NCBI GenBank assembly: GCA_026261815.1 | Contig: JAMPIT010000379.1 | Location: 22,043,001 to 22,107,000, forward strand | Length of the DNA: 64,000 nucleotides | Direction: 5' to 3' | From: Monarcha castaneiventris obscurior | Lineage: Eukaryota; Chordata; Aves; Passeriformes; Monarchidae | Shown here: piece by piece, positions 60,901-64,000 of the stretch | Position numbering within the stretch: position 1 is the first letter of the stretch | How the letters are laid out: each line of letters opens with the position of its first letter | Notes under the pieces: model-generated | Database searches by the model: none | Seen by the model: only the letters and a program-made list of their open reading frames with translations | Told to the model about the DNA's origin: nothing | Program-made: the position numbers and the translations under genes

Positions 60901-62987
60901 CTTCCCAATGGCTGGGATACTAGGAAGATGTCCTTGTAGATCCCAGAAATGCCACACAAACACAGTAATTAAAGAGCCTGTCTGAGCTGGAGGCAGTCTG
61001 TGACTGCTAAATTCCTCCAAAGTGTCAGCTCCTCTGGAAACACTTAGGCATGAATGATAAAGGTGAGTAGAAGGAACAGGTTCTTTCTGAAGCGTGATGA
61101 TATGTTTTAGGGGCCATTATTGCAGATAACCAAATCTCATCATTTCTGTGAAAAAGTAGTTCTGGATTGGAACAAAATAATATGAAAAAAAAAAAGAAAA
61201 ACTTCTGTAGGGGATCAAAACACATTTTTAAATATTTTGAAAAAAAATACTTAATAAAGGGATGCCTAACTATCTTAAAGTCCTTGTTTTCTTTCACTTT
61301 GTAGGAAATACCCCAGGATTCTTTATTGACAGTCGCACAACCTTGTTACAAACAAGTAGTACAAGCTATGTGACCCCTGAGGCAGCATGGCCAGATGGAA
61401 TTCTGGGGTGTCTGTGTATTCTAGATGTATATGTATACCTGAGGGTATTCTGAAATGTAAGCCATACAATCCCCCTTTTCCTTCTGCTTATTGGGTCAAT
61501 CAGTATAGATTATCCAGAGCCAGCTTTTAGGATGCACTCCTTGCTAAGCAAAGTCAACAGTTGGTAAATTTAGTTTCAAGTTAAGCCTGTAGGCCACTTC
61601 TGCTCTGTAATGTAGATGTGGAATTTAAATTTTATAATGCTCTATGCTGTGCCCAGGTCAGATTTGATAACACTAGTTGCAGAGTGGGAATTGTGCTCTG
61701 CTTGGGGATTAGGGCCTCAGAGCATTTCTCATCTGCCATGTTGCCTTGCATGCAGGTAGTTTTTTTCTCCTAAACTCTTGCTTTTATGTTCCATTCTCAC
61801 AAATAAGGTGTGGATCAGCACATGGGGGAAATTTTCAATGAATCAAGATGGGATACAGGTCTGCAATGACAGTTTGTTTAGTGAAATTTAGCATTTCTAA
61901 AAATTGTTCTTTGTGGCACTTGTATGAACTGACAGCCAGACAAGGTATGTTTCCTAAAAGGAGTTTTGATTTTTAATAAGTTGATTTCTGTCCTCTGGTT
62001 TCATTACATCAGAGGTGCATCCAAATACTGCTACCTAGTGTAAATGGAGTTAATTTGTCCCCCTCCAAAAAAAAGCGCTGTAACAATATCCCGCAGTTTT
62101 CAGAGAGCCAAATTGCATAATCTTTTCCCAAAGCCATTTGTTCTGTTTTTATAATAATATTCATGGGGCTTATCACCAAGAAAAGTAATGCTTAAAGTCA
62201 AATAGGAAAATATATAAAAATCTGAATTAAAAGTAAAACTATCAAGATGTAATGCATGGCTAGTGCCCTTTTTTGAACGCATGAAATTAAATTTCCAAGA
62301 AAAATAATAAGATATGTAAGATTAATGGACTGTTCGTACTTATAGCTCAAAATTTGGAAGTAAATTAACATTTGAATATTCTCAGGCACTAAACCAGAAA
62401 CTCATCATCCATTTTCTTGTGGAACAGAAACATTTGGAGCAGTGCCATCATCTCAAGTGAAATGTTTTAAATCCCCAGAGTATACATTTTGTGTGTGTAT
62501 ACATGTGTAACTTTTCTTTTGGAGTGAAATACCTTTCTGCAGCTATAATGTTGTGTTAAACATAGAAACCTTTATTTATCAACCAGGTTTGTAGCATGAG
62601 GAACATTGCTGTAGGCCAGCTTCATGGGACTGTACCCTCTGGTAAGCCAGGGTTCTCCTTCAGGTCCTTTCCACACACACAGTTGTCACTGCAACAGCTA
62701 CCAAAATGCGGATACTGATGCTAATGACATTCTAAGTATGCAGTGAGGCTTTCATTCTTGGCAAGCCCATTCATTCACACAGATGGGAGAAGCTCAAATG
62801 AGGTGACTTTTTTCAGTCCACATAGCTGACTTGAATCAAACAGTTTAACCTGGTTCTTCCTCTTCCCAAGGTTACAGAAGACAAGGGGAAAAGACAAAAA
62901 AAGACAAGTCTTCCTTTACATTCTTCCTGTCCTTAATATAAACAGTCCTGGTTTTGTATTTTTCTGAGTTTTATAGAGCTGATGCCT
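57998..62987. other. Unique AT-rich sequence with homopolymer tracts
   Basis: No repeat family recognised. T-run plus G9 at 59,173-59,195, an A-rich run at 60,774-60,812 and a short A run at 61,183-61,200. A plus-strand splice acceptor with an open frame near 61,306 is in the findings. Confidence 0.5.
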
Positions 62988-63559
62988 TGTTGGGGCTACC
63001 TGAAAGAGAGGCTAGACCAAAGAAGAGGATAAAAGCCGGTATTTATTGAAGGGCCTTCAGGTACACTTTGGGCAGTCAAAAGTTTTCAGCAAGGCTACAC
63101 CCAAAATGGATGACGGGTCACAAGTTTTTTACATTTTAGTAAGGTTGGTCCATTTGCATGTCTTGGTAAATTCTCCAATTACAATTTCAGGTAATGAAGT
63201 CATTACCCCGAGTTTGTTCCCCTCTTTTAGAAGCTTTGTTTACATATTTCAGGGCCTGAGACAGTAATGTGTCCTTGAGTCTCAGGCCTAGAGAGGATTT
63301 GTTATGTCCAACCAGAATGGGAGAACAGTAGCTAACAGACTGTATGGAGTTTTAGAGTTACACACTATAGAATACAGTATCTGAAAAATATGAAATCTAA
63401 AATTCTAAAGCATCACTGCAGTGTGTCTTCTCTGCAATGTAGGAAATTTCAGATTTGGTTGGAGTCCTAGAAAGAGATCTCAAAACAGCAGTGGATGATA
63501 GGAATAGGCCAGTATTCCCAAAGATGGTTAGGCCTAATAATTAGTGGTTAAACCTAACA
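62988..63559 (-). mobile_element. Probable endogenous-retrovirus LTR (family 2)
   Basis: On the minus strand the segment ends CTTCAATAAATACCGGCTTTTATCC (AATAAA, complement at 63,041-63,046; this motif described in two parts) and then AGGTAGCCCCAACA, a typical LTR U5 end. A possible start is TGTTAGGTTTAACCACTA at 63,559. On the plus strand 'gggccttcaggtacactttg' and 'acacccaaaatggatgacgg' fit my memory of a common passerine-type LTR. No internal region follows and no target-site duplication was found, so the left half (62,988-63,310) is better supported than the right limit. Confidence 0.5.
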
Positions 63560-64000
63560 AGATTTTCTCATATCAAATAGCTCTATGCAGACTTTCTCCA
63601 TGTTACGTGACATTCACCTGTCTCTGTGCTGGAGGTTATCCCAAAGCCTGTGTGACACTGAGGCTTTATGTTGAATATTTTCCAATGAAGATTTACTGGA
63701 GAGAAAAACTAAGAGTAGAGAGAGCACTTTCTCTTTCTTCTGTCTCAATACTGGCTGATATCATATACACACAGTCTCAAGTGACATGGATTAAGCTGTA
63801 TGGTCCTCTGATATTCCTCACTCCATTGAGGTTTTCATCTACCTCTGAATTTAAAGAATGTAAACAGTGTCTAACAGTGTTTGACACATGGTTAATTGCA
63901 CTTACAGAAAGTATATAAAATTAGCCTTTCTCTGTTTCTGTCCACTGTAAAAAACTCCCTCAATTCATTTTATGATTCATGATACTATTCATACCCCTAA
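63560..64000. other. Unique AT-rich sequence to window end
   Basis: A plus-strand frame runs 63,544-63,918 (124 codons) across the LTR edge. It has no recognised domain, signal or splice context, and I treat it as chance. Confidence 0.45.

Noticed and set aside
63544..63918. 124-codon plus-strand ORF
   Set aside because: No recognised domain, starts inside LTR-like sequence, and has no splice context; length is compatible with chance.
1..64000. tRNA, rRNA, other structured RNA genes, CpG-island promoter or mitochondrial insert
   Set aside because: None seen by eye; no cloverleaf boxes, no CpG-dense start region, no recognisable mitochondrial gene.

Overview
The window looks like AT-rich, non-coding vertebrate nuclear DNA, almost certainly from a bird. 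The main evidence is ten or more truncated copies of the avian LINE CR1, with their typical 3' ends (octamers such as gattctat/gattctgt), plus several retroviral-type solo LTRs. There is no operon structure, ribosome binding site or dense coding. The long ORFs are LINE or LTR debris or chance openings. No rRNA, tRNA or CRISPR array was seen.  Layout. 1-7.5 kb: unique AT-rich sequence. 7.56-9.02 kb: nested CR1 composite, followed by an A/C-rich low-complexity tract to 9.18 kb. 9.2-16.1 kb: unique sequence. 16.13-16.66 kb: partial LTR (family 1, + strand). 17.88-22.72 kb: three minus-strand CR1 pieces, the last one 1.7 kb long, with two candidate host exons (19.15 and 19.27-19.38 kb) between the first and second. 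22.7-28.2 kb: mostly unique. 28.25-30.02 kb: two CR1 copies in opposite orientation, back to back. 30-43.9 kb: unique sequence with a short CR1 tail at 35.2 kb, a 15-bp-period TTTGG array at 42.9 kb and a C-tract at 43.5 kb. 43.9-49.4 kb: the densest repeat block, holding LTR family 1 (+), a 1.6-kb CR1 (+) and LTR family 1 again (-). 49.4-64 kb: unique sequence with two CR1 tails (53.6, 55.9 kb) and two further LTR-like elements (57.6-58.0, 63.0-63.6 kb).  Genes. No complete gene is visible. I read the window as one or more very long introns of a minus-strand gene, or a gene desert with a few such exons. Four short segments on the minus strand (41,584-41,664; 27,251-27,286; 19,270-19,380; 19,147-19,173) each sit between good splice signals. 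Each has an open frame of phase class 1-1, so they could be joined in that order without a shift or stop. I do not recognise the protein, so no symbol is given. Three weaker minus-strand candidates lie at 1,503-1,578, 31,052-31,088 and 51,447-51,485. RNA or homology data are needed to confirm any of them.
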